A DNA stretch of 64,000 nucleotides from Bradyrhizobium algeriense (GCF_003062295.1 NZ_PYCN01000017.1:1-64000); one strand, 5' to 3'. Shown: positions 1 to 14,889, counted from the stretch's first letter. The notes: generated by a model from the letters alone, not told the origin. A program made the numbers and translations.

Positions 1-221
1 CGTGCGCGCTGATATCCATGATGGCCCGGAGCACCACACGCTCCAATCAGAGGCCGGATACATTGATGCAAGACCGCATCTGCCAGGTTGACGAAACCTC
101 TTGCAACGCGCGGCCGGACCATACATTCGGGTCAGAACGATTTTCGATTGGTTAGCGCCAGTTCGAAACTGGCCGAGTCGTTTGCGAACTGTTGCTCGTC
201 TCTCAGTAGGCAGGCTAACCA
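1..221. other. Left edge, no supported gene
   Basis: Two plus-strand frames are open to the window edge, one closing near 91 and the other near 155. Either could be the 3' end of a gene that starts outside the window, but neither shows a recognisable motif. I see no promoter, terminator or repeat that I can defend here. Confidence 0.3.
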
Positions 222-467
222 CTAGGCCGGCGCAAGATCGATCTGCTCAAGCCGATTTCTTTCCGCATCATAAACCTTGACCTGAAGGTTGGGAAAACGC
301 CTCTTCAAGTCTTTCGCTGCTTGATTGGCAGAGTCCTGGGTCTTGAACTCTCGCTTCGCTTGGCCGTCCACGACAAGTGCATAACCACTTGTCGGAAGGT
401 CGGTCGGCGCCCTGCTGGTCGGCGCTCGCGCAGCCATAGGCGCGCCCTGCGTGCGTTCTTGGCGCAT
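222..467 (-). CDS. Small hypothetical protein, 81 aa
   Basis: This encodes a small basic protein of unknown function. The N-terminal 25 residues are Ala/Thr/Pro-rich and probably disordered. The rest looks like a compact alpha/beta domain, with the stretches YALVVDGQAKREF and AAKDLKRRFPNLQVKVYD. The start at 467 is supported by an AAGGAG ribosome binding site about 9 bases upstream. There is no signal peptide or membrane segment, so it is probably cytosolic. It stands alone. The two-strand-plus-helix pattern resembles small rhizobial stress or DNA-associated proteins, but I do not assign a family. Confidence 0.7.
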   Translation of the reverse strand: MRQERTQGAPMAARAPTSRAPTDLPTSGYALVVDGQAKREFKTQDSANQAAKDLKRRFPNLQVKVYDAERNRLEQIDLAPA

Positions 468-566
468 GAGAAAACTCCTTTTGGGGGATTGCTTATATAA
501 CGCCCCACCGGCCCAACGGTTCCTGGCGCAGCGACGGATTTATCTCAGAATGAAGTGGACCCCTCA

Positions 567-752
567 TCAATATTCGATCGCCGCCGCCGCACGCCGGGAA
601 ATTTGTGATGGGTGCGACAAAAAGGCTTTTGCAACACCATCAACCATAAGCAGGCGTAGCCGTTCGATCTCCTCACCGGCGAGCAGGAACGGCCTGACAA
701 GCGTCGCTCCGCACGTTTTGACCGGTCTATCCACGTTTATCAGCAACGGCAC
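567..752 (-). CDS. Possible 61-aa protein, doubtful
   Basis: A short frame opens with GTG at 752 and encodes a plausible helical segment (LAGEEIERLRLLMVDGVAKAF). The only ribosome binding site candidate, GAGG, abuts the start codon, so initiation is poorly supported. No domain is recognised. It lies between two better-supported minus-strand genes and could be noise. Confidence 0.25.
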   Translation of the reverse strand: MPLLINVDRPVKTCGATLVRPFLLAGEEIERLRLLMVDGVAKAFLSHPSQISRRAAAAIEY

Positions 753-764
753 CTCGCGCTGCCG

Positions 765-1445
765 CTAACCCATCGCCACCTTGTCGCCCGCGGCCCCGTG
801 CTGGCGTTGGTCGAACCACATCGTGCCGAGCGCAAACGCCAGCCACCCGAAATTGTAGACAAGGCCTACCATCAGAACAATCCAGCCGGGGATCGGCCCG
901 ACAGCGGCGCGATCGGCAAATTCCGACAAGGTCGACGCAGGCGTCGGATGGATCGCTATCTTGCCGTAATAGGCAATGACCTGGACGGCGAGAATCCAGA
1001 CGTAGTTGCGACGCAGCCGCCGCCCCGCCGCGCGGACAAACGAAATGTGGTGGCGGGGCGCCGTGTAGTCGCGCCCGAGAATCATCTGCCAGCTATCGTC
1101 GCGGGCTTCACCGGTGAATATTGGCGCGTAGAAATTCATCTCCATCCATCGAGCGCGGGCGCGCCAGACATTGAAGTAACGATAACGTCGCGCCTCCATG
1201 CCGAGAAAAACGGCAATGAGCAGGCCTACGAGCAGGAGTGGCAGGGGGGAAGCCTCCGGGCTCGAAAAGGTCGTCGACAGAGCGATGCCCATCGTGACGA
1301 TCGCCCAGTTGGTCGTGTTGTCGAGTCGCGTTCTCCAGATCGTCGAACGGTAGACTTCGCCCCGGTAGAGATGAGCGATGGCGCCCATCTCAGCAGGATT
1401 GAAGGTGTGTTGGAGGTGTGTTTCGCTGGAAGCCGTAACAGACAT
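765..1445 (-). CDS. DUF2270 integral membrane protein
   Basis: A 226-aa membrane protein with the features of the DUF2270 family: an N-terminal segment AEMGAIAHLYRGEVYRS, then two hydrophobic segments around residues 50-90, a central soluble part with WRARARWMEMNFYAPIF, and two more hydrophobic segments in the C-terminal third, one near VWILAVQVIAYYGKIAI and one near IPGWIVLMVGLVYNFGW. The biochemical role of this family is not known to me. I place the start at ATG 1445, which has GGAG about 9 bases upstream, rather than at 1478, which adds 11 residues. It is monocistronic, with no obvious partner. Confidence 0.75.
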   Translation of the reverse strand: MSVTASSETHLQHTFNPAEMGAIAHLYRGEVYRSTIWRTRLDNTTNWAIVTMGIALSTTFSSPEASPLPLLLVGLLIAVFLGMEARRYRYFNVWRARARWMEMNFYAPIFTGEARDDSWQMILGRDYTAPRHHISFVRAAGRRLRRNYVWILAVQVIAYYGKIAIHPTPASTLSEFADRAAVGPIPGWIVLMVGLVYNFGWLAFALGTMWFDQRQHGAAGDKVAMG

Positions 1446-1802
1446 GGCAGGACTCCGGTTGTCCGAACCGCAGATCACCGGCGTTGACCGGGAGAGTCCG
1501 CATCATCGACGCCGACGAACCTATCCGGAATTGTGACGTCGCAACTATGCTCGCCCCGGGGCCGAATTGCCAGCAACAGATCCAGCAATAGAACGGTGCA
1601 CCACACCATCCTGAGCCGCGGCCGCATCAGGTCGCACCCTCTAAGTTCCCGCAACAGAGTCAGGATGGCGAAAGCGGCACTGCATACCGCGCAGCGGGAT
1701 CATCTGAGCGCAGGAGAACAGCGGCATCAGAACTGGCGCAGGACCATGGTTCGATCGATTGGGAGATGGCCCCTGGCCGAGACCCGGCAGGTCGCGGCGT
1801 CC
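1446..1802. other. Intergenic, nothing recognised
   Basis: About 360 bases upstream of the DUF2270 gene. Short open frames occur on both strands, but none has a convincing ribosome binding site or protein-like composition. No repeat or terminator was seen. Confidence 0.4.
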
Positions 1803-2147
1803 CTACCTCTTGGCCCCGAGATACGTCGTCCATACGGCGCTGGCTAAAGTCTGGGATGCTTTCCGAGCGCATGTCTTTTCGACTTCCGCCACGATCGACG
1901 ACACATTGATCTTCGGCTGTGTTTGGCCACTCGCCGCTGCAACATAATTAAGTCCCGTCCAGAAACCGTGAATCCAGACCGTCCCCTCCAGTCGGTGCTC
2001 TTCCGTGGACCGCCAGTGCGCGCAACTCATGCTCCCGACGCCAATCATTTCGACTGAAACCTTGGCGTCCTGCGCTGAGGCCACGCAGACGGAAGCGCCG
2101 AAGACGATTGACGCAAATAGAGATCGCTTCACCATCCACCAGATCAT
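1803..2147 (-). CDS. Exported HdeA-like small protein
   Basis: A 114-aa exported protein. Residues 1-25 form a signal peptide (positive MVKRS, hydrophobic core, cleavage after ASAQ). The mature part carries two cysteines (MSCAHW and KTCARK) spaced as in HdeA-like periplasmic proteins. It also has the pattern VWIHGFWTGLN, followed by a helix ending in VEKTC, which is typical of that fold. HdeA relatives are acid-stress chaperones, but here the function is inferred from pattern only. The start at 2147 has GAGAGG about 8 bases upstream; a longer in-frame start at 2273 would bury the signal peptide and is rejected. Confidence 0.65.
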   Translation of the reverse strand: MIWWMVKRSLFASIVFGASVCVASAQDAKVSVEMIGVGSMSCAHWRSTEEHRLEGTVWIHGFWTGLNYVAAASGQTQPKINVSSIVAEVEKTCARKASQTLASAVWTTYLGAKR

Positions 2148-2483
2148 CCTGGCACCTCTCGCCTGAACGCCAAAAGTCGGCTGTCGCGTAAGTCCAGCGA
2201 TCGGGTTGTCCACCGGAATGCCGCTACCAAATGATGCCCGCAAGGTTCGCGGCACCATCGAGGGTTCGATCAACGTGGATTCTCTGCAGCATCACCACGA
2301 ATTAGGCTGCAGCGTGACGAATGAAGGTGACGTCAGCCTTTCTGCCGCTCCCACGTGTAGGGGCGATGGATGGCGCCAGGATCACATCCTGCTCGGCAAA
2401 GTTGGTCCATCAGCCATTGCAATCGCAGCGACAGCGCTAGCGATCAGGAGCTCTATGAGTCCACGCCCGAGCCTGCCTGCGCT
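2148..2483. other. Intergenic, nothing recognised
   Basis: About 335 bases between the HdeA-like gene and the alaS stop. I see no convincing open frame, terminator hairpin or repeat. Confidence 0.4.
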
Positions 2484-5165
<2,682 letters not shown>

Positions 5166-5378
5166 CCAATCGGAAGTATGCCCGGGTCGGGCCGCAAATA
5201 GCCCAATCTTCCGGCGGAACGCTTTTAGACAAGGGCCGCCGTGCTGTCCAGAAACTGTGCAGGCGGATCATGGGCTTGCCGCAGCACACAAGATAGGCGC
5301 GCAAGTCCCGTTGATAATGCTGCGGCTGCGTTGACAGGCTTGGCAGGGCTGTGTTTCCCTCCTATCTGTAAGACGTCA

Positions 5379-5546
5379 CGTCGGGAGAGATCGGCTTTAG
5401 CGCCGGCGCCGAAGGAGCAACCGCCCCGGAAACTCTCAGGCAAACGAACCGCGTGACGAACTAGCATCTGGAAAGTGACGCCGGGCGGCTTTCGCCCAAG
5501 GCGTCCGCCGACGGGATAATACTCTCAGGCACAGCGACAGATGGGG
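5379..5546 (+). promoter_or_regulatory. Tandem glycine riboswitch
   Basis: Two consecutive glycine aptamers lie in the leader of gcvT. The first runs about 5381-5455 and shows TCGGGAGAGA, then GCCGAAGGAGCAA, then ACTCTCAGGCAAA. The second runs about 5470-5546 and ends with ACTCTCAGGCACA followed by a closing ACAGATGGGG. These are the conserved blocks of the tandem class, which in known cases activates gcv expression when glycine is abundant. A GC-rich hairpin (about 5561-5578) and then the weak gcvT ribosome binding site follow within 55 bases, so the expression platform probably controls translation or termination there. A TTGACA at 5331-5336 may be the -35 box of the promoter; I do not see a good -10. 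Confidence 0.93.
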
Positions 5547-5598
5547 CTTTCTTTCGGGTTTTCGGGGGCTGGTCCCCGGAACCCCTGAGGGTCCCTGG

Positions 5599-6744
5599 AT
5601 GCTGGCACGCGACGAATCTCACCTGAAACGCACCCCGTTGCACGCGCTCCATGTGGCGCGCGGCGGCAAGATGGTTCCCTTCGCGGGCTATGAGATGCCG
5701 GTGCAATACGCCTCCGGCGTGCTCAGGGAGCATCTGCATACGCGCGCGAGCGCCGGCCTGTTCGACGTCTCGCATATGGGCCAGCTCGCGCTGCGTCCCA
5801 AATCAGGCCAGGTCGCCGATGCGGCGCTGGCGCTGGAGCGGCTGGTGCCGCAGGACATCGTGGCGGTGGCACCGGGACGGCAGCGCTACGCGCAGTTCAC
5901 CAATGAAGACGGCGGCCTCCTCGACGATCTGATGGTGGCGAATTTCGGCGATCATCTGTTTCTGGTCGTCAACGCCGCCTGCAAGGCCGAGGACGAAGCG
6001 CATCTGCGCGCACATCTCTCCGAGACCTGCGTCATCGATCCGCTGGCTGACCGCGGCCTGATCGCGCTGCAGGGGCCGAAAGCGGAATCGGTGCTGGCCA
6101 AATTTTGTGCAGACGTATCAGCGATGCGGTTCATGGATACCGGGCCACGGCAGGTCTTAGGCTTCGACTGCTTCGTCTCGCGCTCCGGCTATACCGGCGA
6201 GGACGGTTTTGAGATTTCGGTTCCGGCCGAGCACGCCGAGACGCTGGTGACGGCGCTGCTGGATAATCCGGACGTGCTGCCGATTGGCCTTGGCGCGCGC
6301 GACAGCCTGCGGCTGGAAGCCGGGCTATGTCTTTATGGCCACGACATCGACACCACGACGACGCCGGTCGAGGGCGCGCTGGAATGGTCGGTGCAGAAGA
6401 GCCGCCGCACCGGCGGCGCCCGCGCCGGCGGATTCCCCGGCGCCGAAAAAATCCTCTCGCAGTTTGAAAAAGGCGCGTCGCGCCGCCGCGTCGGCTTGCG
6501 GCCCGACGGCCGCGCACCGGTGCGCGAAGGTGCGCTGCTGTTTGCGGACGCCGCCTCAAGCGAACCGATCGGCAAGGTCACGTCGGGCGGTTTTGGCCCG
6601 AGCCTCAATGCGCCAGTTGCGATGGGCTATCTGCCGACATCGCTGTCCGCCGACGGCACGCAGGTTTTTGCGGAGGTGCGCGGCCAACGCCTGCCGCTGC
6701 AGGTCGCGGCCATGCCTTTCGTTCCCAACACCTACAAACGCTAG
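5599..6744 (+). CDS. gcvT: Aminomethyltransferase (T-protein)
   Basis: T-protein of the glycine cleavage system, 381 aa. It transfers the methylene group from aminomethyl-lipoyl H-protein to tetrahydrofolate and releases ammonia, in the cytosol. The N-terminus LKRTPLHALHVARGGKMVPFAGYEMPVQY is typical, as are SHMGQL, the folate-site segment RSGYTGEDGFEIS, and GLGARDSLRLEAGLCLYGHD. The C-terminal barrel domain ends with PFVPNTYKR. It is the first gene of gcvTHP, directly under the glycine riboswitch. gcvH begins 25 bases downstream. Confidence 0.97.
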   Translation: MLARDESHLKRTPLHALHVARGGKMVPFAGYEMPVQYASGVLREHLHTRASAGLFDVSHMGQLALRPKSGQVADAALALERLVPQDIVAVAPGRQRYAQFTNEDGGLLDDLMVANFGDHLFLVVNAACKAEDEAHLRAHLSETCVIDPLADRGLIALQGPKAESVLAKFCADVSAMRFMDTGPRQVLGFDCFVSRSGYTGEDGFEISVPAEHAETLVTALLDNPDVLPIGLGARDSLRLEAGLCLYGHDIDTTTTPVEGALEWSVQKSRRTGGARAGGFPGAEKILSQFEKGASRRRVGLRPDGRAPVREGALLFADAASSEPIGKVTSGGFGPSLNAPVAMGYLPTSLSADGTQVFAEVRGQRLPLQVAAMPFVPNTYKR

Positions 6745-6769
6745 TTCTGCAAACGCCAGAGGAAGTTTC

Positions 6770-7135
6770 ATGACGACGTTGTTCACCTCAGACCACGAAT
6801 GGCTCCGCATCGAGGGCGATGTCGCCACCATCGGGGTCACCGACTATGCGCAGTCGCAGCTCGGCGACGTCGTGTTCGTCGAACTGCCCAAGGTCGGCCG
6901 CGCCTTGAAGAAGGCCGAAGCCGCCGCCGTGGTCGAATCGGTCAAGGCCGCCTCCGACGTCTATGCGCCGATCTCGGGCGAAGTGCTCGAAGTCAACGAA
7001 GCGCTCGCCGCCGAACCCGCACTGGTGAATTCCGACGCCGGCGGCAAGGCCTGGTTCTTCAAGCTGAAGATTGCAGACAAAAGCGAACTCGGCGGCCTGA
7101 TGGATGAAGCTGCCTACAAGGCACATACGGCTTAA
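6770..7135 (+). CDS. gcvH: Glycine cleavage H-protein
   Basis: Lipoyl carrier of the glycine cleavage system, 121 aa (usual size 120-130). The lipoylation lysine is K59 in AVVESVKAASDVYAP, and the fold starts with TSDHEWLRIEGD. The H-protein shuttles the aminomethyl group from GcvP to GcvT and is reoxidised by the lipoamide dehydrogenase, which is not in this window. ATG 6770 has GAGGAAG at the right distance. An upstream in-frame extension overlaps gcvT and is not used. The stop is 11 bases before gcvP. Confidence 0.97.
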   Translation: MTTLFTSDHEWLRIEGDVATIGVTDYAQSQLGDVVFVELPKVGRALKKAEAAAVVESVKAASDVYAPISGEVLEVNEALAAEPALVNSDAGGKAWFFKLKIADKSELGGLMDEAAYKAHTA

Positions 7136-7146
7136 GGAAGAACGCC

Positions 7147-10020
<2,874 letters not shown>

Positions 10021-10027
10021 TGCTCTT

Positions 10028-10117
10028 GTAGGATGGGTAGAGCGAAGCGAAACCCATCATGGTCATCACCGCGGGTGCGGCACGGTGATGGGTTTCGCTT
10101 CGCTCTACCCATCCTAC
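10028..10117. repeat. Perfect inverted repeat, 32-base arms
   Basis: Arms 10028-10059 and 10086-10117 are exact reverse complements (32 of 32 bases) around a 26-base loop. Each arm contains AGCGAAGCGAAACCCATC or its complement. A degenerate copy lies at 46844-46914. The element sits between the gcvP stop and the stop of the next, convergent gene, which is typical for dispersed Bradyrhizobium palindromes. Confidence 0.9.
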
Positions 10118-10127
10118 GGCCACGCCG

Positions 10128-11111
10128 CTACGGCACGAGCAGGACGGGGTCCCAGCGCCACAGCCGGTCGTTGGTCAGGCGCGTGCCGCCCCACCAGCGA
10201 TCGATCGGGTTATGGCGGCTGAAATCTTCAGCTCCCGCCAAAATTGCATTGCCGAGCGGCGTGAGCGATAGCCGGCTTTCCTTGTATCGTTCAAGTCGCT
10301 CACGCTCATTGTGCATCTCCAGTGTGAAGGGCCATTCCGCGAGGCCCGACACCGCGGGCATCGGGGCAAGCCCGAGCCCTTCCAGGAGAGCACCCGCTTC
10401 CCAATAGCCGAACACCCGGTGCTGAAAGCGCTGCCTATAATGGGGAAACACATCGAACGGATGCACGTAACCAGCCGAGATCAACTCGAGCATCCGCAAC
10501 TCCGACGCGCCCAGCCTGGTTGCGCGCCCCGGTAACTCTTCGAGCATTTCCAGAACGCATCGCCGAAGGTGCGGCAAGATGCTCAGATCCCTGCCCAGCA
10601 GATCGAACCACGCGTGCGGCGTCGGTGCCCGGAAGGCCTGCCACGCAAGGCTTGCGATCTCGAGATGGTCATCGGTGATGGCGACGCCCATGAACTTCGA
10701 TTTGGCGAGACGCGCTGGCTCTGCCTCGCCGAGAGAGGCATCCACGTGTCGCAAAATTATCCTTAAGGTTTTCGCCCGCGGGCCGAGATAATCCAATAGC
10801 CAGATCAATACCAGTTGGGCGTTCGGCTCGGTTTCCATCCAGAGTTCGACCGTTTCGCAACGTTCGCAAGCCTCGAGCAGTCCGAGATCCTTGATGCCGA
10901 ATTTCTGACGGCGCTGCGGCGGCACAGAATCGAGCCAATGCGAGTCCGGCCCTTGCATTGTCCTTGCCGCCCAAAATGCCGCAAGCTCCGCATCGGAACG
11001 CGGCGGCCCCCAAACCAGCCGAGACTCGATGGCAATCGCCAGATCGGCAAGACCGGCCGTTACAGCGCAGCCCGCACTTGAGGAATCTGCCGTCAGGATC
11101 AAACGCGTCAC
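10128..11111 (-). CDS. DUF1835-like protein, second of pair
   Basis: A 327-aa cytosolic protein similar in layout to DUF1835/DUF3658 proteins, whose function is unknown to me. It has an N-terminal segment LILTADSSSAGCAV and then GPPRSDAELAAFWAAR. The middle reads CERCETVELWMETEPNAQLVLIWLLDYL, and the tail DFSRHNPIDRWWGGTRL is nearly identical to that of its upstream neighbour. The start is GTG 11111 and overlaps the neighbour's stop as GTGA, so translation is probably coupled. The two share roughly half of their residues by eye, so the pair arose by tandem duplication. Confidence 0.75.
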   Translation of the reverse strand: MTRLILTADSSSAGCAVTAGLADLAIAIESRLVWGPPRSDAELAAFWAARTMQGPDSHWLDSVPPQRRQKFGIKDLGLLEACERCETVELWMETEPNAQLVLIWLLDYLGPRAKTLRIILRHVDASLGEAEPARLAKSKFMGVAITDDHLEIASLAWQAFRAPTPHAWFDLLGRDLSILPHLRRCVLEMLEELPGRATRLGASELRMLELISAGYVHPFDVFPHYRQRFQHRVFGYWEAGALLEGLGLAPMPAVSGLAEWPFTLEMHNERERLERYKESRLSLTPLGNAILAGAEDFSRHNPIDRWWGGTRLTNDRLWRWDPVLLVP

Positions 11112-12115
11112 GGTACGCCTCGTTCAGACTGCCTGCAGAAGGGCTTGGTCAGCGCCGGATTCCAGCACCAGAGCCGATCGTTGGTCAGGTGGGTGCCGCC
11201 CCACCAGCGGTCGATTGGATTATGCCGGCTGAAGTCTTCTTTGTGGGCGAGAACAGCCCTGCCGAATTCGGTGATCGACAGCCGGCTGCGCAAGTAGGCT
11301 GGGTGCCGGTCCCGCAAATTTTCGCGGTCGAGCGTACGCAGCGTGTCGTCGAGGCCCGCCACGGCCGGTCTGGGCCCGAACGCCAGCCCATCCAGCAAGT
11401 AGCCGTATTCCCACTCGCCGAAGATGCGCGTTTGCCGCAGCTGGTAGAGATGGAAGAGCGCATTTGTGAGCGAGTACCCGCGCGCGATCAGCTCGAGCAT
11501 CCGCATTTCCGTGGCGCCAAGCCCGGTCGAACCTGACGGCAGCTCTTCGAGCAGATCGATCAGGACGGGTTTGAGAAGCGGAAGCGCGCTCAGATCCTTC
11601 CCGAGCAACTCGAAGCAGGCTTCCGGCGTCAGCGCCCGATAGGCCTGCCAGGCTGCGCTTGCCGTCTCAAGCTCCCTTTCGGTGACATCGACAACCACCG
11701 GCCGCCACCTGCCGAGCTGCCTAAGCTCGATCATCGCAAGGTCAATCAGACAAAATTTCAACTTCGCGATCGTCTCCGGATAAGACCGGAAATAGTCGAG
11801 CAGCCAGACCAGTTTCAACTGAGCATTGGGCTGCGTGTCGAACCATAGTTCGACGGTTTCGTATTGATGACAGAATTCAGCCAGACTGAGATTTCTGCAC
11901 TTCCTGTTTTTGCTCTGGTTCCACCCCAAGGCAAAATCCGACCAGTGACACCCGCGTGCGACTTCTGACGTGCGCGGGCCGAGATAAGTGGCGAGTTCAT
12001 CCGGCGAAGGCAACTCTCCCCAGCCGAAGCGAAAGAAGAATTCAACCGCGAGATCGGCAAATTCCGGTTCGTTGAATTCCGGGACCGACCAGCCGGTCAG
12101 GATCAGAGGCTTCAT
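11108..12115 (-). CDS. DUF1835-like protein, first of pair
   Basis: A 335-aa paralogue of the following gene, with the same order of blocks: LILTGWSVPEF at the start, the middle block YETVELWFDTQPNAQLKLVWLLDYF, and the tail SRHNPIDRWWGGTHL. I place the start at ATG 12115, because MKPLILT aligns with MTRLILT of the paralogue and GGATGAG lies about 8 bases upstream; longer starts at 12124 and 12166 exist. There is no signal peptide or membrane segment. The pair lies between recA and gcvP, with no link to either that I can see. Confidence 0.75.
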   Translation of the reverse strand: MKPLILTGWSVPEFNEPEFADLAVEFFFRFGWGELPSPDELATYLGPRTSEVARGCHWSDFALGWNQSKNRKCRNLSLAEFCHQYETVELWFDTQPNAQLKLVWLLDYFRSYPETIAKLKFCLIDLAMIELRQLGRWRPVVVDVTERELETASAAWQAYRALTPEACFELLGKDLSALPLLKPVLIDLLEELPSGSTGLGATEMRMLELIARGYSLTNALFHLYQLRQTRIFGEWEYGYLLDGLAFGPRPAVAGLDDTLRTLDRENLRDRHPAYLRSRLSITEFGRAVLAHKEDFSRHNPIDRWWGGTHLTNDRLWCWNPALTKPFCRQSERGVP

Positions 12116-12230
12116 CGCGCTCATCCGCACTACACCTAACAAGACGGGCGCTGAAGACGTCGGCAACTCAACGTCTACAACACCCGTCCGTCACGTTTCA
12201 GGCCTTAACCCCTGACGCGTTTCTGATAGC

Positions 12231-13325
<1,095 letters not shown>

Positions 13326-13428
13326 AATACGTGCTCCTTATGGCGGGGATTCGCGAGCGGGACAAACGGGCGATGGAAGGTTTTAGGATTCGACGGTGTA
13401 TAGGAATTTCGTACCACGTTTGTTCTAT

Positions 13429-13443
13429 GTTCGCAATATGTTC
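13429..13443 (-). promoter_or_regulatory. SOS box (LexA site) of recA
   Basis: Read in the direction of recA, this is GAAC-N7-GAAC, the direct-repeat LexA site known from Rhizobium and related alphaproteobacteria. A third GTTC on the plus strand at 13422-13425 lies three bases beyond the box. The site ends about 104 bases before the recA start, in line with LexA control of recA. Confidence 0.85.
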
Positions 13444-13713
13444 TTTTTCCCGGAAATGGCAATGGCCTGTTTCAACCCCTGGTAGCCGGTTTTGAAGTTA
13501 ACGGTGGCCTAATTTGATTTTGAGCTTAGCCTTCACTGCCTCACAAGAAGATAGAGGCAACGCCCGTGAAGTCTCTCCATTGCAGGTTCAGCAATCTGTA
13601 TGGCTTTCGCAGCTTCGAATGGAGCCGCTCTGGCGGAGTCGCTGGGATATCAATGCCGCTCCGCCTGCTAACGCCGAGGTCGAAGTTATGGACAATAAAA
13701 TCAAGGAGTGCGG
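13444..13713 (+). other. Possible small-RNA region
   Basis: About 270 bases without a convincing protein gene, running into a strong plus-strand terminator at 13714. Open frames here read straight through the terminator and are unlikely to be real. A short non-coding transcript ending at the terminator would explain the arrangement, but I see no clear promoter. Confidence 0.3.
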
Positions 13714-13739
13714 AGGCCGCCGACTGAGGCGGCCTTTTT
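13714..13739 (+). terminator. Rho-independent terminator
   Basis: AGGCCGCC and GGCGGCCT form an 8-bp perfect stem with a 6-base loop, followed by TTTTC. It ends an unassigned plus-strand transcript. Confidence 0.85.
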
Positions 13740-13937
13740 CGTTCAGGCCTGCCTTTTGCGAGCGGGCCTATTTCAGCCGGTACCTTGGACACGTGAAATT
13801 TGGCCACTGGTGTCCTTAAGCAGACTTGCCAGTTTCCCGACTTTTCATAATTCCGTAATTTTACGGGCGCGGACCTTCACGCGGCCCGCCGGCTTAAGTA
13901 TGAATCGAGGCTTGGGGTCAATCGACGGGGTGCGTAA

Positions 13938-14108
13938 ATGACGGGACACACTCAATTGGCAATAACACCACGCGACCGTTTTCTTGAGACGGCGCAAAAG
14001 GAACTGGCCGCCTTCGAGCAGCGCGAGCGTGAATTTTCCAGGAAGGAACGGCAGGAGCGGGCAGCAGAACTACAAATTCCCGTCTACAAGGGCGGACTTC
14101 ACAGTTAG
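13938..14108 (+). CDS. Small helical protein, 56 aa
   Basis: A 56-aa protein with a highly charged helix (ETAQKELAAFEQREREFSRK) that could form a coiled coil, ending in VYKGGLHS. The role is unknown. ATG 13938 has GGGG about 10 bases upstream. A CCGTAA-TT-TTACGG palindrome lies 71-85 bases upstream, and a strong terminator follows 90 bases after the stop, so this is a self-contained transcription unit. Confidence 0.55.
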   Translation: MTGHTQLAITPRDRFLETAQKELAAFEQREREFSRKERQERAAELQIPVYKGGLHS

Positions 14109-14197
14109 GCGGAGGCCTGTAACAAGACTGTCATCGATCGCTAATAGCCGTAGCGGACCATCCTTCGAGATGGATCATCAAAATGGTTAGACTCATA

Positions 14198-14226
14198 AAG
14201 CCGCCCAACAGGGCGGCTTATTTTTT
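14198..14226 (+). terminator. Rho-independent terminator
   Basis: AAGCCGCCC and GGGCGGCTT form a 9-bp perfect stem around AACA, followed by a T run. It closes the transcript of the 56-aa gene. Confidence 0.88.
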
Positions 14227-14294
14227 GATGTTTTCCAGCCGGACGGCTCCAGCTACGTAACCATACGGAAGTGACCCGGCGCGCAGGGCTCGGC

Positions 14295-14492
14295 ATGTTT
14301 CCGCGGATGGGCCGACACATCCTTTTCAAATGCCCACGGCTGGGCACCAACGTACAGCATTGGCTTCCGGCGGCCTCGCCGGGGGACGCCAGTTCCAATT
14401 CCGCCAGTTCCTATGTGTCCGTCGTCTGCCTCGCCTGCACCCGGCTTCATTTCATCCACAAGGAAACCGGAAAACTCCTGGGCAACGAGTGA
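14295..14492 (+). CDS. Small Cys-motif protein, 65 aa
   Basis: A 65-aa protein with FKCPRLGTNVQHWL near the start and VVCLACTRLHFIHKETGKLLG at the end. The CP and CxxC motifs resemble a reduced zinc ribbon, a pattern found in many short Rhizobiales proteins. With three cysteines it may bind metal only weakly or as a dimer. Alternative starts are 14271 and 14307; I take 14295, with AGGG upstream. No function is assigned. Confidence 0.6.
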   Translation: MFPRMGRHILFKCPRLGTNVQHWLPAASPGDASSNSASSYVSVVCLACTRLHFIHKETGKLLGNE

Positions 14493-14672
14493 TACCGAAA
14501 TCGGCAGCTCGGCTCGGAACGCCCGCCCTCAAGGCCCGGCACGAACATGGCGAACGCTCCATATCTCCGCCGTCTTGAGTCCATTTTTGTACTTTTCCGC
14601 CGGAACTGATTCCGCCGCAGTGCGTAATCGCATCAGGAGCGACGACGGGTAGTTTAACGGGGAACCAGAATT

Positions 14673-14852
14673 GTGCCGGGTAAAAAATATCTAACGGAAC
14701 AAGCGGCAACCTTTTTGAAATTTGCAATGGCCACCACGGATCCGGACGTCGCCGCGGGCTTTCTCGACAAGGCCGCCGACCTTTCGGCCAGGAGTGAAGA
14801 GGCGCCGGACGCCAGCCCCCGGCCGCCTGACGTAGAGCAGCCGGAAAGCTAG
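14673..14852 (+). CDS. Small Ala-rich helical protein, 59 aa
   Basis: A GTG-initiated 59-aa protein. Residues 1-40 are helical (YLTEQAATFLKFAMATTDP, then FLDKAADLSARSEE), and the tail is Pro-rich. The pattern of an acidic or alanine helix, a DP turn and another helix resembles short rhizobial proteins with a single TPR-like hairpin. GGGGAA lies about 10 bases upstream of the start, and a terminator hairpin follows the stop by 6 bases. The role is unknown. Confidence 0.65.
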   Translation: MPGKKYLTEQAATFLKFAMATTDPDVAAGFLDKAADLSARSEEAPDASPRPPDVEQPES

Positions 14853-14858
14853 CTCTCG

Positions 14859-14889
14859 CGATGAGGCCGCCGAACCGGCGGTCTCATCG
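14859..14889 (+). terminator. Terminator-like hairpin
   Basis: CGATGAGGCCGCCG pairs with CGGCGGTCTCATCG (13 Watson-Crick pairs and one G-T pair) around a 3-base loop and is followed by TTTGTTG. It ends the 59-aa gene's transcript. Confidence 0.8.

Noticed and set aside
798..1487. A 229-codon plus-strand frame
   Set aside because: It is the mirror of the DUF2270 gene and starts without a ribosome binding site.
13514..13819. A 101-codon plus-strand frame and an antisense 88-codon frame
   Set aside because: Both read through the strong terminator at 13714-13739 and lack protein-like composition.
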